This document shows, in pieces, positions 9,023 through 17,138 of a stretch of DNA of 63,636 bases. Position 1 is the stretch's first letter. The number at the start of each line of letters is the position of its first letter. The notes beneath the pieces are model-generated. The model worked only from the letters and a program-made list of their open reading frames with translations. It was not told the DNA's origin and did no database searches. The DNA is taken from the NCBI GenBank assembly GCA_002336845.1, contig DDEX01000014.1, positions 1 through 63,636 on the forward strand, written 5' to 3'. The position numbers and the translations under genes were made by a program. Origin of the DNA: Rhodobacteraceae bacterium UBA1943 (GTDB taxonomy: Bacteria; Pseudomonadota; Alphaproteobacteria; Rhodobacterales; Rhodobacteraceae).

Positions 9023-9883
9023 ATGACCCGCACCGTGTATGTCAACGGCGACTATCTGCCCGAAACCGAAGCCAAGGTTTCGGTATTCGACCGCGGCTTC
9101 CTGATGGCCGATGGCGTTTATGAGGTGACCTCGGTCCTGGGTGGCAAGCTGATCGACTTTGGCGGACACCTCAAGCGGCTGGATCGCAGCCTGTCGGAAC
9201 TGGACATGGCCAACCCGTTGACCGACGCCGAATGGCTGGCGATGCACCGCGAACTGGTGGCGCGGAATGGCATCGAGGATGGGATGATCTATCTGCAAGT
9301 CACCCGCGGCAACCCCGGCGACCGCGACTTTGCCTTTCCGGGCGCCGATGTGGTGCCGACGGTCGTGGCCTTCACCCAGTCGAAACCCGGTCTGGCCGAG
9401 ACCCCCCAAGCCACCATCGGCCTGCGCGTGATCTCGATCCCCGACATCCGCTGGGGCCGGCGCGACATCAAGACGGTGCAACTGCTTTACCCGTCGATGG
9501 GCAAGATGATGGCCAAGAAGGCGGGCGTCGATGATGCCTGGTTTGTCGAGGACGGCTTTGTCACCGAAGGCACCTCGAACAACGCCTATATTGTCAAGGG
9601 CAACCGCATCATCACCCGCCCCTTGTCCAGCGACATCCTGCACGGCATCACCCGCGCCGCCGTGCTGCGCTTTGCCGCCGAGGCGCAGATGGAGGTGGAG
9701 GAACGTCTGTTCACCATCGACGAGGCGAAAGAGGCGGATGAGGCCTTCATCTCTTCGGCGTCAGCCTTCGTGATGCCGGTGATCGAGGTGGATGGCGCTA
9801 CGGTTGGCACTGGCAAGCCGGGCAAGCTGGTGCCGCGCCTGCGCGAAATCTATCTGGAAGAAATGCGCAAGGCCGCCATCTGA
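9023..9883 (+). CDS. dat: D-amino-acid transaminase (PLP fold type IV)
   Basis: A 286-residue class IV aminotransferase. It begins with RTVYVNGDYLPETEAKVSV and FDRGFLMADGVYE, the family signature. The PLP-binding lysine is Lys150 in RRDIKTVQLL, and SNNAYIV and LHGITR follow as cofactor and substrate loop motifs. The DIK context favours a D-amino-acid transaminase (D-Ala/D-Glu with 2-oxo acids) over a branched-chain enzyme or aminodeoxychorismate lyase. The start at 9023 is preferred; an upstream in-frame extension is Arg-rich and lacks family similarity. With the neighbouring epimerase it would convert D-amino acids into central metabolites. Confidence 0.85.
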   Translation: MTRTVYVNGDYLPETEAKVSVFDRGFLMADGVYEVTSVLGGKLIDFGGHLKRLDRSLSELDMANPLTDAEWLAMHRELVARNGIEDGMIYLQVTRGNPGDRDFAFPGADVVPTVVAFTQSKPGLAETPQATIGLRVISIPDIRWGRRDIKTVQLLYPSMGKMMAKKAGVDDAWFVEDGFVTEGTSNNAYIVKGNRIITRPLSSDILHGITRAAVLRFAAEAQMEVEERLFTIDEAKEADEAFISSASAFVMPVIEVDGATVGTGKPGKLVPRLREIYLEEMRKAAI

Positions 9884-9887
9884 CACC

Positions 9888-10601
9888 ATGTCACGCGCAC
9901 CGTTCACCTGGGCGGGGTTCCGGCGCGGGTTTCGCTTTGGTATGGCCATTGCGGTGCCGATCTTCGTCTATGGGCTGGCTTTCGGGCTCGTCGCGGCGCA
10001 GGCGGGCATGGGATGGGGATGGGCGACGGCCTTCAGCGCCGGGGTTTTTTCCGGCTCTGCCCAACTGGCCACGATCAGCGTCTTGCAGACCGGCCATGCC
10101 ACGCTGACGGCGGTGGCGGCGACCGTTCTGGTTATGAATGCGCGCTATCTGCTGTTCGGCGCAACGCTGCAACCGTGGCTGTCGCAGGCAGGGCCTGCGC
10201 GCGCGCTGCCTAGCCTGCTTTTTCTGGGCGACGCCAACTGGATCGGCACCATGCGCGCAATTGATCAGGGCGAGGACGACCGCGCCTATCTGGCCGGAAC
10301 CGGCGTGCCGCCAGTGGTGGTCTGGCTGGCGGGCACGGTGATTGGCGCGGTGTTCGGCAGCATCCTGCCTGACCCGCGTGCCTTGGGGGCCGACATGATG
10401 TTGCCCGCCTTTGCCGCCGCGATGATGGCGGTGATGATCCATTCGCGCCGGTCACTGGTGCCGGTGGCTGTGGGCGCCACCGCCGCGCTGGCGGTGGGGC
10501 ATCTGGCAGGCCAAGGCTGGGGTATCGTGGCCGCCGGTCTGGCTGGTGCGGGTATCGCCGCCCTGACCGCCCCCACTCAAAGGGCGGCCGATGCCGGCTG
10601 A
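9888..10601 (+). CDS. azlC: AzlC-family branched-chain amino acid exporter, large subunit
   Basis: A 237-residue integral membrane protein. The N-terminal pattern FRRGFRFGMAIAVPIFVYGL followed by FSAGVFSGSAQLATI and the loop LVMNARYLLFGA are typical of AzlC. It forms a pair with the small AzlD protein that exports branched-chain amino acids or analogues through the inner membrane. It starts 4 bases after the D-amino-acid transaminase stop and overlaps azlD by 11 bases, so the three genes probably form one operon. Export of products of the transaminase/epimerase pair is conceivable but inferred. Confidence 0.9.
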   Translation: MSRAPFTWAGFRRGFRFGMAIAVPIFVYGLAFGLVAAQAGMGWGWATAFSAGVFSGSAQLATISVLQTGHATLTAVAATVLVMNARYLLFGATLQPWLSQAGPARALPSLLFLGDANWIGTMRAIDQGEDDRAYLAGTGVPPVVVWLAGTVIGAVFGSILPDPRALGADMMLPAFAAAMMAVMIHSRRSLVPVAVGATAALAVGHLAGQGWGIVAAGLAGAGIAALTAPTQRAADAG

Positions 10602-10890
10602 TCTGTGGCCCTTCCTGCTGGTGGCTGCGGCTGCGGCGCTGGCCTGCCGCTTTGCCGGTTATCTGGCGATGCGGTATCTGCCGCCCTCACCCCGGCTGGA
10701 CGCCGCATTGCGGGCGACGCCGCTGGCGGTGATGGCCGGCATAACGGCCATGGCTCTGGCCGCCGGTGGCCTGAGCGAGGCGCTGGCGCTGGCGGCAACC
10801 ATCGCGGTGGCCTATGTCAGCCGCAGCGATGTGGGCGCGGCGCTGGCCGGTGTCGGCCTTGTCGCGCTTTTGCGTGCTCTGGGGCTTTAG
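10591..10890 (+). CDS. azlD: AzlD-family small subunit of amino acid exporter
   Basis: A 99-residue, very hydrophobic protein with about four transmembrane segments (LLVAAAAALACRFAGYLAM, PLAVMAGITAMALAAGG, ALALAATIAVAYVS and a C-terminal helix). The fold, size and position match AzlD, the obligate partner of AzlC. Its start lies inside the end of azlC (11-base overlap), which implies coupled translation. The stop overlaps the convergent N-formylglutamate amidohydrolase gene by 4 bases. Confidence 0.88.
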   Translation: MPADLWPFLLVAAAAALACRFAGYLAMRYLPPSPRLDAALRATPLAVMAGITAMALAAGGLSEALALAATIAVAYVSRSDVGAALAGVGLVALLRALGL

Positions 10891-11618
10891 CCACCCAGAA
10901 CCTGCGACAGGATAGGGGCCAGACGCCCTGCCCATTCCGCCTGCCCGGCTTCTGTTGCAATCAGGTCGTTGCGCAACTCGATCAGCGTGTTCAGCCGCCC
11001 GGTCTGCAAGGCATGGCGGTCAATCGCATCGCCCGGCAGGTGGCCGGAATAGGGTTCATTGTCCCCAACGCACAGGTCGGGCTCCTCTCCCAACCGACGG
11101 ATCAGGGGCACCGACAGCCGATCATCAAGATGGCTGTACAGCACCCCTACCTGCCAGGGGCGCGGCGGACGCCCCTTCAGGCAGGGGGTAAAGGAATGCA
11201 CGGCCACGATCACGGTATCGGCCTGCCGCCCGGCCAGACGTGCCAAGGCCGAATGATAGGGTCGGTAAAGGCGGCTCAGCCGCTCGGTCGTTTCCGTCTG
11301 GCCGACGTGGCGGTTGGCCGGAATGATCGTGCCGTCATACAGCTTCATCACCAGCGTCGGATCATCCTCGCCCCGGTTCGGATCGATCACCAGCCGCGAA
11401 AAGCACGACCCGATCACCGGGCTGTCAAGCAACCTGCCCAGCCACTGTGCCACCCCCCAGGCGCCGACGTCCCAGGCGATATGGCGGGCCATATCCTCTG
11501 GCCCAATTCCGAGATCACCCCCGGCAATCCATTCTGGCACCGCGTTCGAGGCATGATCACAGGTGATCAGCCAGCGGCCCGGTCGCGCCTCGCCCTCGAT
11601 CTGATAGGCCTCTTGCAT
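10887..11618 (-). CDS. N-formylglutamate amidohydrolase family protein
   Basis: A 243-residue enzyme starting MQEAYQIEGEARPGRWLITC; a longer in-frame extension upstream is unlike the family, so the start at 11618 is chosen. Motifs of the family are present: DHASNAVPEW near the start (metal-binding His), FSRLVIDPNRGEDD, the HSFTPC loop and VGDNEPYSG. The family hydrolyses N-formyl-L-glutamate to formate and glutamate, the last step of one histidine degradation route (HutG), but no hut genes are nearby, so a broader role is possible. It lies at the edge of a block of amino-acid salvage genes on the other strand. Confidence 0.85.
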   Translation of the reverse strand: MQEAYQIEGEARPGRWLITCDHASNAVPEWIAGGDLGIGPEDMARHIAWDVGAWGVAQWLGRLLDSPVIGSCFSRLVIDPNRGEDDPTLVMKLYDGTIIPANRHVGQTETTERLSRLYRPYHSALARLAGRQADTVIVAVHSFTPCLKGRPPRPWQVGVLYSHLDDRLSVPLIRRLGEEPDLCVGDNEPYSGHLPGDAIDRHALQTGRLNTLIELRNDLIATEAGQAEWAGRLAPILSQVLGG

Positions 11619-11697
11619 CTTGCACGCCCCCTGTTTTCCGCTGCATGGCGCGGGATTTTGCGGATGAAAAGGGTTTGTGTTACGCTCACGCAGAAAA

Positions 11698-11709
11698 GTT
11701 AGCGCTAAC
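11698..11709. promoter_or_regulatory. LacI-type palindromic operator upstream of pyk
   Basis: GTTAGCGCTAAC is a perfect 12-base palindrome with a central CG, the form recognised by LacI/GalR-family repressors. It lies 78 bases before the pyruvate kinase start and 80 bases before the divergent amidohydrolase start. A weaker related dyad (GTGTTACGCTCAC) sits about 10 bases upstream. Control of pyk by a sugar-responsive repressor is inferred from position and symmetry alone; the regulator is not in this window. Confidence 0.5.
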
Positions 11710-11786
11710 GCACCTGAACCGTTGCCGCCCTGTCGCTTTTGCGCGATAAAACGCGCGGCCCGCGACAGATGAAAAAGGAAACTGCC

Positions 11787-13232
11787 ATGAGACGCCTGCG
11801 CAACGTCAAGATCGTCGCAACGCTGGGGCCTGCCTCGAACGATTACACGATGATCCGTGCCCTGTTCGAGGCCGGGGCCGATGTGTTCCGCCTGAACATG
11901 AGCCACGGCACCCATGCCGACATCGCCGCCCGCCACGCAATCATCCGCAAGGTCGAGGCCGATCTGGATCGCCCGATCGGCATTCTGGCCGACCTTCAGG
12001 GGCCAAAACTGCGCGTGGGCACCTTTGCCAACGGGTCGGAAGAGCTGGTCGAGGGCGCAAAGTTCCGCATGGACCTGTCAGCCGCCCCCGGCGACGTGAC
12101 CCGCGTGCAACTGCCCCACCCCGAAATCTTTGCGGCGCTGGAACCCGGTGCCAGCCTGCTGGTGAATGACGGCAAGATCCGGCTGGAAGTCGTCGATTGC
12201 GGCAAAGACTTTGCCAATTGCATCGTTACCGTGGGCGGCACGATTTCCAACCGCAAGGGCGTGAACGTGCCCGATGTGGTGCTGCCCCTGGCTGCGCTGT
12301 CGGAAAAAGATCGGGGCGATCTTGAATTTGCCTGCGAACTGGGGGTGGACTGGCTGGCCCTTTCCTTCGTGCAGCGCCCCGAGGATGTGATCGAGGCACG
12401 CGGCCTTGCCAAGGGGCGTGCCGCGATCCTTTCCAAGATCGAAAAGCCTGCGGCGGTAAAGGCCTATGACGCCATCCTTCAGGTGTCGGACGGGATCATG
12501 GTGGCGCGCGGCGACCTTGGCGTCGAGCTGCCGGTTACCTCGGTTCCGCCGATTCAAAAGCGGCTTGTGCGCGGCGCACGCGCGGCAGCCAAGCCGGTCA
12601 TCGTGGCGACCCAGATGCTGGAATCGATGATCGAATCGCCGGTGCCGACACGTGCAGAAGTGTCCGACGTGGCGACCGCCATTTACGAAGGGGCCGATGC
12701 GGTGATGCTGTCGGCCGAATCCGCCGCCGGGAAATACCCGATCGAGGCGGTGACGACGATGAACAATGTCGCCATGTCGGTCGAGAAGGATCCGACCTAC
12801 CGCGCCATCATCGATGCCAGCCGCGTGGTTCAGCGCGAGACCATCGCCGACGGCATCGTGGCCGCTGCGCGCGAGATTGCCGAGGCGACCAACATCAAGG
12901 CCATCGTCTGCTTCAGCCAGTCGGGCAGCACCGCAAATCTGGTGGCGCGCGAACGGCCAAAGGTGCCGATCATCGCCCTGACGCCGCTGCTGTCCACTGC
13001 CCGGCGCTCGGCGCTGATCTGGGGCGCGCATTGCGTGATCACCGAACCGCAAGACCGCTTCAAGGGCGCGGTTCTGGCGGCGGTCAAGGCGGCGCGCGAT
13101 CACCGCTTTGCCGGAGAAGAGGATATGATCGTGCTGACCGCGGGCGTGCCCTTCAACGTCAAGGGCACCACCAACATCCTGCGCGTCGCCCCCTGTGACG
13201 AGCGGTTGATTTCGCGGGTTGACCCGGAGTAA
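11787..13232 (+). CDS. pyk: Pyruvate kinase
   Basis: A 481-residue glycolytic enzyme that transfers phosphate from phosphoenolpyruvate to ADP in the cytoplasm. It starts RRLRNVKIVATLGPASND, has FRLNMSHGTH, the metal/phosphate lysine region ILSKIEKPAAV, VARGDLGVELP and the helix signature ATQMLESMI followed by TRAEVSDVATAI. The C-terminal allosteric domain is complete. The ATG at 11787 is chosen because the family begins with RRxKIVAT within a few residues. A LacI-type palindrome lies upstream, and a small membrane protein gene follows. Confidence 0.97.
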   Translation: MRRLRNVKIVATLGPASNDYTMIRALFEAGADVFRLNMSHGTHADIAARHAIIRKVEADLDRPIGILADLQGPKLRVGTFANGSEELVEGAKFRMDLSAAPGDVTRVQLPHPEIFAALEPGASLLVNDGKIRLEVVDCGKDFANCIVTVGGTISNRKGVNVPDVVLPLAALSEKDRGDLEFACELGVDWLALSFVQRPEDVIEARGLAKGRAAILSKIEKPAAVKAYDAILQVSDGIMVARGDLGVELPVTSVPPIQKRLVRGARAAAKPVIVATQMLESMIESPVPTRAEVSDVATAIYEGADAVMLSAESAAGKYPIEAVTTMNNVAMSVEKDPTYRAIIDASRVVQRETIADGIVAAAREIAEATNIKAIVCFSQSGSTANLVARERPKVPIIALTPLLSTARRSALIWGAHCVITEPQDRFKGAVLAAVKAARDHRFAGEEDMIVLTAGVPFNVKGTTNILRVAPCDERLISRVDPE

Positions 13233-13271
13233 CCTGCCAGCAGTGGTGTATTGCGTGGGCAGTGCCTGTGT

Positions 13272-13496
13272 ATGGATACGGATCTGATCCTAGTTATCGG
13301 CATCATAATCGCCGCCCTGACACTTCCTGCCCTTCTGGCCGCCTTTTCCGAAAGCCGTCCGCCCAAGGCCGCCGCGATCATGCTGATGATCGCGGGGGTG
13401 CTGATCGTCGTGGCCCTGACACAACGGCCCATGGGTTATACCTTCGGCGAAATCCCTGATGTGTTCATGCGGGTGTTTCGCCGGGTGATCGGCTAG
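13272..13496 (+). CDS. Small conserved membrane protein (74 residues)
   Basis: A 74-residue protein with two hydrophobic helices (LILVIGIIIAALTLPALLAAF and AAIMLMIAGVLIVVAL), a short polar loop between them (SESRPPKA), and a C-terminal amphipathic tail ending FMRVFRRVIG. The ATG at 13272 starts directly at the first helix; an in-frame ATG at 13251 adds a Cys-containing stretch unlike a membrane lead. It lies 39 bases after pyk and 114 bases before rpmI. Function unknown; it may be a small inner-membrane protein of Rhodobacterales type. Confidence 0.7.
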   Translation: MDTDLILVIGIIIAALTLPALLAAFSESRPPKAAAIMLMIAGVLIVVALTQRPMGYTFGEIPDVFMRVFRRVIG

Positions 13497-13610
13497 CAAC
13501 AACTCTGCCCTTGCCCTTTGCCCGCTGCCCCCCTATAGGGGCGGCCTCGACTACCCCGCGAGGCCGGCGAATGTGGCATGCCGAGTCGCGCGCGAACACT
13601 GGAGAGTGAA

Positions 13611-13811
13611 ATGCCCAAGATGAAGACCAAATCCGCTGCGAAAAAGCGGTTCTCCTTCACGGCCAACGGCCATGTGAAGGCTGGCGTGGCCGGCAAGCGC
13701 CACGGCATGATCAAACGCTCGACGAAATTCATCCGCGACGCATCCGGGACGATGATCCTGTGCGACAGCGACGAGAAGATCGTCAAGAAATACATGCCGT
13801 ATAACCGCTAA
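13611..13811 (+). CDS. rpmI: 50S ribosomal protein L35
   Basis: A 66-residue basic protein beginning PKMKTKSAAKKRFSFTANGH and ending KYMPYNR, the full pattern of bacterial L35. It binds 23S rRNA in the large subunit. The start at 13611 gives the standard N-terminus after a GAGAG ribosome site. It is followed 12 bases later by L20, the usual pair. infC, often first in this operon, is not present upstream. Confidence 0.98.
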   Translation: MPKMKTKSAAKKRFSFTANGHVKAGVAGKRHGMIKRSTKFIRDASGTMILCDSDEKIVKKYMPYNR

Positions 13812-13823
13812 GGAGAGCCAGAG

Positions 13824-14186
13824 ATGTCCCGCGTCAAATCCGGCGTCGTTACCCACGCCCGCCACCGCAAGGTGATCAAGGCCGCTTCCGGCTACTACTC
13901 GGCTCGCTCGCGCAATTTCCGCACCGCGACCCAGGCCGTTGACAAGGCACAACAATACGCGACCCGCGACCGCAAGGTCCGCAAGCGTCAGTTCCGCGCC
14001 CTGTGGATTCAGCGCATCAACGCTGCTGTCCGCCTGTTCGATCTGGAAATGACCTATTCGCGCCTGATCGACGGCCTGAACAAGGCTGGCATCGAGGTGG
14101 ACCGCAAGGTTCTGGCCGATCTGGCCGTGCATGAGCCCGAGGCGTTCAACGCCATCGCGGCACAGGCCAAGGCCGCTCTGGCCTGA
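13824..14186 (+). CDS. rplT: 50S ribosomal protein L20
   Basis: A 120-residue protein starting SRVKSGVVTHARHRKVIKAA, with the typical YYSARSRNFRTATQAV and the globular RNA-binding C-terminal half (FRALWIQRINAAVR). L20 binds 23S rRNA early in assembly and in many bacteria represses its own operon. The gene is followed by a strong terminator; pheS, a frequent neighbour, is absent and a minus-strand tag gene comes next. Confidence 0.98.
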   Translation: MSRVKSGVVTHARHRKVIKAASGYYSARSRNFRTATQAVDKAQQYATRDRKVRKRQFRALWIQRINAAVRLFDLEMTYSRLIDGLNKAGIEVDRKVLADLAVHEPEAFNAIAAQAKAALA

Positions 14187-14205
14187 TTTCAGGTTCAGGT
14201 TTGTA

Positions 14206-14235
14206 AAAGCCCCGCTACGTTGCGGGGCTTTTTCT
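14206..14235 (+). terminator. Rho-independent terminator after rplT
   Basis: Inverted repeat AGCCCCGC / GCGGGGCT with a six-base loop, followed by TTTTTC on the plus strand and preceded by AAA, so it could act in both directions between the convergent rplT and tag genes. Confidence 0.9.
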
Positions 14236-14241
14236 TTTGGC

Positions 14242-14799
14242 CTAGGCCCGGAAGGCACAGCTTTCCAGATGGTCGTTCACCAGCCCGCAAGCCTGCATGA
14301 AGGCATAGGTGATGGTGGGGCCGCAGAATTTGAACCCCTCGGCCTTCAGCGCCTTGGACAGGGCCTGCGATTCGGGCGTCTGGGCCGCAACATCGGACAG
14401 GCTGCGCGGGTGGTTGACCAATGGGGCATCGCCGACGTGGCGCCAGATGAAACTGGCAAAGCCTTCGCCCGCCTCGATCCGCAGGAAGGCCCTGGCGCCC
14501 GCAATCGTGCCTTCGATCTTGCCGCGATGACGAATGATACCCGGATCGGCCAGCAGGCGCTGCACCTCTGCCTCGCCCCAGTTGGCGATCACGACAGGAT
14601 CAAACCCTTGAAAAGCGGCGCGAAAGGTCTCGCGGCGGCGCAGGATGGTGATCCAGCTCAGCCCCGCCTGGAATCCTTCCAGAATCAGGTTTTCCCACAG
14701 GGCGCGCCCATCCCGCTCCGGCTTGCCCCATTCCTCATCATGATAGGCAACATAAAGCGGCTCTGTGCCACACCACGGGCAACGCATGATTTCGGACAT
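14242..14799 (-). CDS. tag: DNA-3-methyladenine glycosylase I
   Basis: A 185-residue base-excision repair enzyme that removes 3-methyladenine from alkylated DNA. The zinc site of the family is complete: Cys7 (RCPWCG), His20 (YVAYHDEEWG) and the C-terminal His177/Cys181 pair (HLESC). The signature LEGFQAGLSWITIL is present. The ATG at 14799 is preferred over the one at 14805 because GGAAAG lies six bases upstream of it. The gene stands alone, convergent with the L35-L20 operon. Confidence 0.95.
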   Translation of the reverse strand: MSEIMRCPWCGTEPLYVAYHDEEWGKPERDGRALWENLILEGFQAGLSWITILRRRETFRAAFQGFDPVVIANWGEAEVQRLLADPGIIRHRGKIEGTIAGARAFLRIEAGEGFASFIWRHVGDAPLVNHPRSLSDVAAQTPESQALSKALKAEGFKFCGPTITYAFMQACGLVNDHLESCAFRA

Positions 14800-14892
14800 C
14801 GACATCTTTCCATTTCATTCAAATGTTCACTGTTTACCCCATACTCACCTTCATGGCTACAATCTGGCGCAGAAGATTGAACGGGGGATGCC

Positions 14893-15735
14893 ATGGCGGA
14901 TGGTCCGAAGAAACCAAGGGTCGAGGCGGTTGCCGGCCCGCAAAGCCCGCTGGGCGTTGCCATCTCGGCGCAGGATCAGATGACGATGGACATGGTGCGC
15001 GAGGCGATCGCGACCAAGCGCGCACGTCTGGCCTGGCAGCCGGTGGTGCTGGCGCGCGATCCCACGCGGGTGGCCTTTCACGAAGGGCTGATCCGCATCC
15101 TCGATCCGCAGAACCGCGTCATCCCCGCCCGCGATTTCATCGATGCGGTCGAGGCGCATGAGACCGGGCGCCAGATCGATTGTCTGGCGCTGGAAATCGG
15201 GTTGAACACCCTGGCGCGCCATCCCGGCCTGCGCATTTCCATCAACATGTCCGCACGTTCCATCGGTTATCCGCGCTGGATGCGGGTGCTGAAACGCGGG
15301 CTGGCCGCCCATCCCACGATTGGCGAGCGGTTGATTCTGGAGATCACCGAAAGCTCTGCCATGCTGGTGCCTGAACTGGTGATCAGCTTCATGGAGGAGT
15401 TGCAGCGCGAAGGGATCGCCTTTGCCATGGACGATTTCGGATCGGGCTATACCGCGATCCGGTTCTTCAAGGACTTCTGCTTCGACATCCTCAAGATCGA
15501 CGGCCAGTTCATACGCAACATCCATGCGGACCCCGACAATGCCGCCCTTGTCGGCGCATTGATGTCGATCGGCCGGCATTTTCATATGTTCACCGTCGCC
15601 GAGGCGGTTGAAACGGCCGCCGAGGCGCAGGCGTTACAGGCGATGGGGGTGGAGTGCCTGCAAGGTTATCTGTTCGGCGCGCCCAGCCTGAAACCGGATT
15701 TTGCCACCCAAGCCCCCTTGCGCAAGGCCGGCTAA
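14893..15735 (+). CDS. EAL-domain protein, probable cyclic-di-GMP phosphodiesterase
   Basis: A 280-residue protein made almost entirely of one EAL domain (about residues 32-265), with no sensor or membrane part. The signature is EGL rather than EAL (Glu64 in FHEGL). The other catalytic positions are present: Asn118 (SINMS), Glu150/Glu153 (LEITE), Asp180-Asp181 (DDFGSG), Lys201 (LKID), Glu237 and Gln258 (QGYLFG). It may therefore hydrolyse c-di-GMP in the cytoplasm. Preceded by a GGGGG ribosome site. How it is controlled is not visible from the sequence. Confidence 0.88.
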   Translation: MADGPKKPRVEAVAGPQSPLGVAISAQDQMTMDMVREAIATKRARLAWQPVVLARDPTRVAFHEGLIRILDPQNRVIPARDFIDAVEAHETGRQIDCLALEIGLNTLARHPGLRISINMSARSIGYPRWMRVLKRGLAAHPTIGERLILEITESSAMLVPELVISFMEELQREGIAFAMDDFGSGYTAIRFFKDFCFDILKIDGQFIRNIHADPDNAALVGALMSIGRHFHMFTVAEAVETAAEAQALQAMGVECLQGYLFGAPSLKPDFATQAPLRKAG

Positions 15736-15859
15736 GGCGCTTTGCTGCCCCCTGCGGCAATTGGCTTTGGCCCTTGCGCTTGCTTTTCGCAGGTGCAGCG
15801 CCTAGCCAAGCTGCGGGGCGGCAGGAACGCCGTCGGGGAGTTTCGGGAGAGGGCGCCAC

Positions 15860-17035
15860 ATGACCAATGTTGTAATCGTATCCGCGGCACGGACCGCCGT
15901 GGGAAGTTTCAATGGCTCTTTCGCGGCCACGCCGGCGCATGAGCTGGGTGCAGCCGTGATCGAGGCCGTTGTGGCACGGGCCGGAATCGAAAAGGGTCAG
16001 GTGTCCGAGACGATCCTTGGCCAGGTGCTTACGGCCGGACAGGGCCAGAACCCCGCCCGCCAAGCCGCGATCCGCGCCGGCCTGGCGAAAGAGGCCAGCG
16101 CCTGGGGTCTGAATCAGGTCTGCGGTTCGGGCCTGCGCGCCGTGGCGCTGGGGGCCCAGCATGTGCAACTGGGCGATGCCGATATCGTTGTTGCCGGTGG
16201 CCAGGAAAGCATGTCGCTGTCGCCCCATGTCGCGCATCTGCGCGCGGGCCAGAAGATGGGCGACATGAACTTCATCGATTCGATGATCAAGGACGGCCTC
16301 TGGGATGCCTTCAACGGCTATCACATGGGCCAGACCGCCGAGAATGTCGCGAACCAGTGGCAGATCAGCCGCGACATGCAGGATGAATTCGCCGTCGCCA
16401 GCCAGAACAAGGCCGAGGCGGCGCAGAAGGCCGGCAAGTTCAAGGATGAGGTGATTCCCTTCACCATCAAGACCCGCAAGGGCGACATCGTGGTGGATGC
16501 CGACGAATACATCCGCCATGGCGCCACGCTGGAAGCGATGCAAAAGCTGAAGCCCGCCTTTACCAAGGACGGCTCGGTTACCGCGGCCAATGCCTCGGGC
16601 CTGAACGATGGGGCGGCGGCGGTTCTGCTGATGACCGAGGCCGAGGCCGCCAAGCGCGGGCTGAAACCTCTGGCACGGATCGCCTCTTACGCCACCGCCG
16701 GGCTGGACCCGTCGATCATGGGCGTCGGCCCGATTTTCGCCAGCCGCAAGGCGCTGGACAAGGCGGGCTGGAAGGTCGGCGACCTTGATCTGGTCGAGGC
16801 GAACGAGGCCTTTGCCGCGCAGGCCTGCGCCGTGAACAAGGACATGGGCTGGGATCCGTCGATCGTGAACGTCAATGGCGGCGCGATTGCCATCGGCCAC
16901 CCGATCGGCGCTTCGGGCGCGCGGATTCTGAACACGCTGCTGTTCGAACTGAATCGCCGGGGTGCCAATAAAGGCCTGGCAACCCTGTGCATCGGCGGCG
17001 GCATGGGCGTTGCCATGTGTATCGAACGCGCCTGA
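15860..17035 (+). CDS. phaA: Acetyl-CoA C-acetyltransferase (beta-ketothiolase)
   Basis: A 391-residue biosynthetic thiolase that condenses two acetyl-CoA to acetoacetyl-CoA. The catalytic triad is visible: Cys88 (NQVCGSGLRA), His347 (GHPIGASG) and Cys377 (CIGGGMG). It is preceded by GGGAGAGGG and followed by a terminator, then the acetoacetyl-CoA reductase gene, so it supplies the first step of polyhydroxybutyrate synthesis. The polymerase gene (phaC) is not in this window. Confidence 0.95.
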   Translation: MTNVVIVSAARTAVGSFNGSFAATPAHELGAAVIEAVVARAGIEKGQVSETILGQVLTAGQGQNPARQAAIRAGLAKEASAWGLNQVCGSGLRAVALGAQHVQLGDADIVVAGGQESMSLSPHVAHLRAGQKMGDMNFIDSMIKDGLWDAFNGYHMGQTAENVANQWQISRDMQDEFAVASQNKAEAAQKAGKFKDEVIPFTIKTRKGDIVVDADEYIRHGATLEAMQKLKPAFTKDGSVTAANASGLNDGAAAVLLMTEAEAAKRGLKPLARIASYATAGLDPSIMGVGPIFASRKALDKAGWKVGDLDLVEANEAFAAQACAVNKDMGWDPSIVNVNGGAIAIGHPIGASGARILNTLLFELNRRGANKGLATLCIGGGMGVAMCIERA

Positions 17036-17065
17036 GCCAGAAAAATCCTGCTGCAAATGCAAAAT

Positions 17066-17100
17066 GGACGCGCAATAAAGTTGCGCGTCCTTATTTGTTT
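17066..17100 (+). terminator. Terminator between phaA and phaB
   Basis: A perfect 10-base stem (GGACGCGCAA / TTGCGCGTCC) with a five-base loop, followed by TTATTTGTTT. It lies 30 bases after phaA and about 40 bases before phaB, so part of the transcript would end before the reductase gene. Confidence 0.85.
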
Positions 17101-17138
17101 CGGTAACGGTATTTCAACAACCCTTGGAGGAGGATCAT

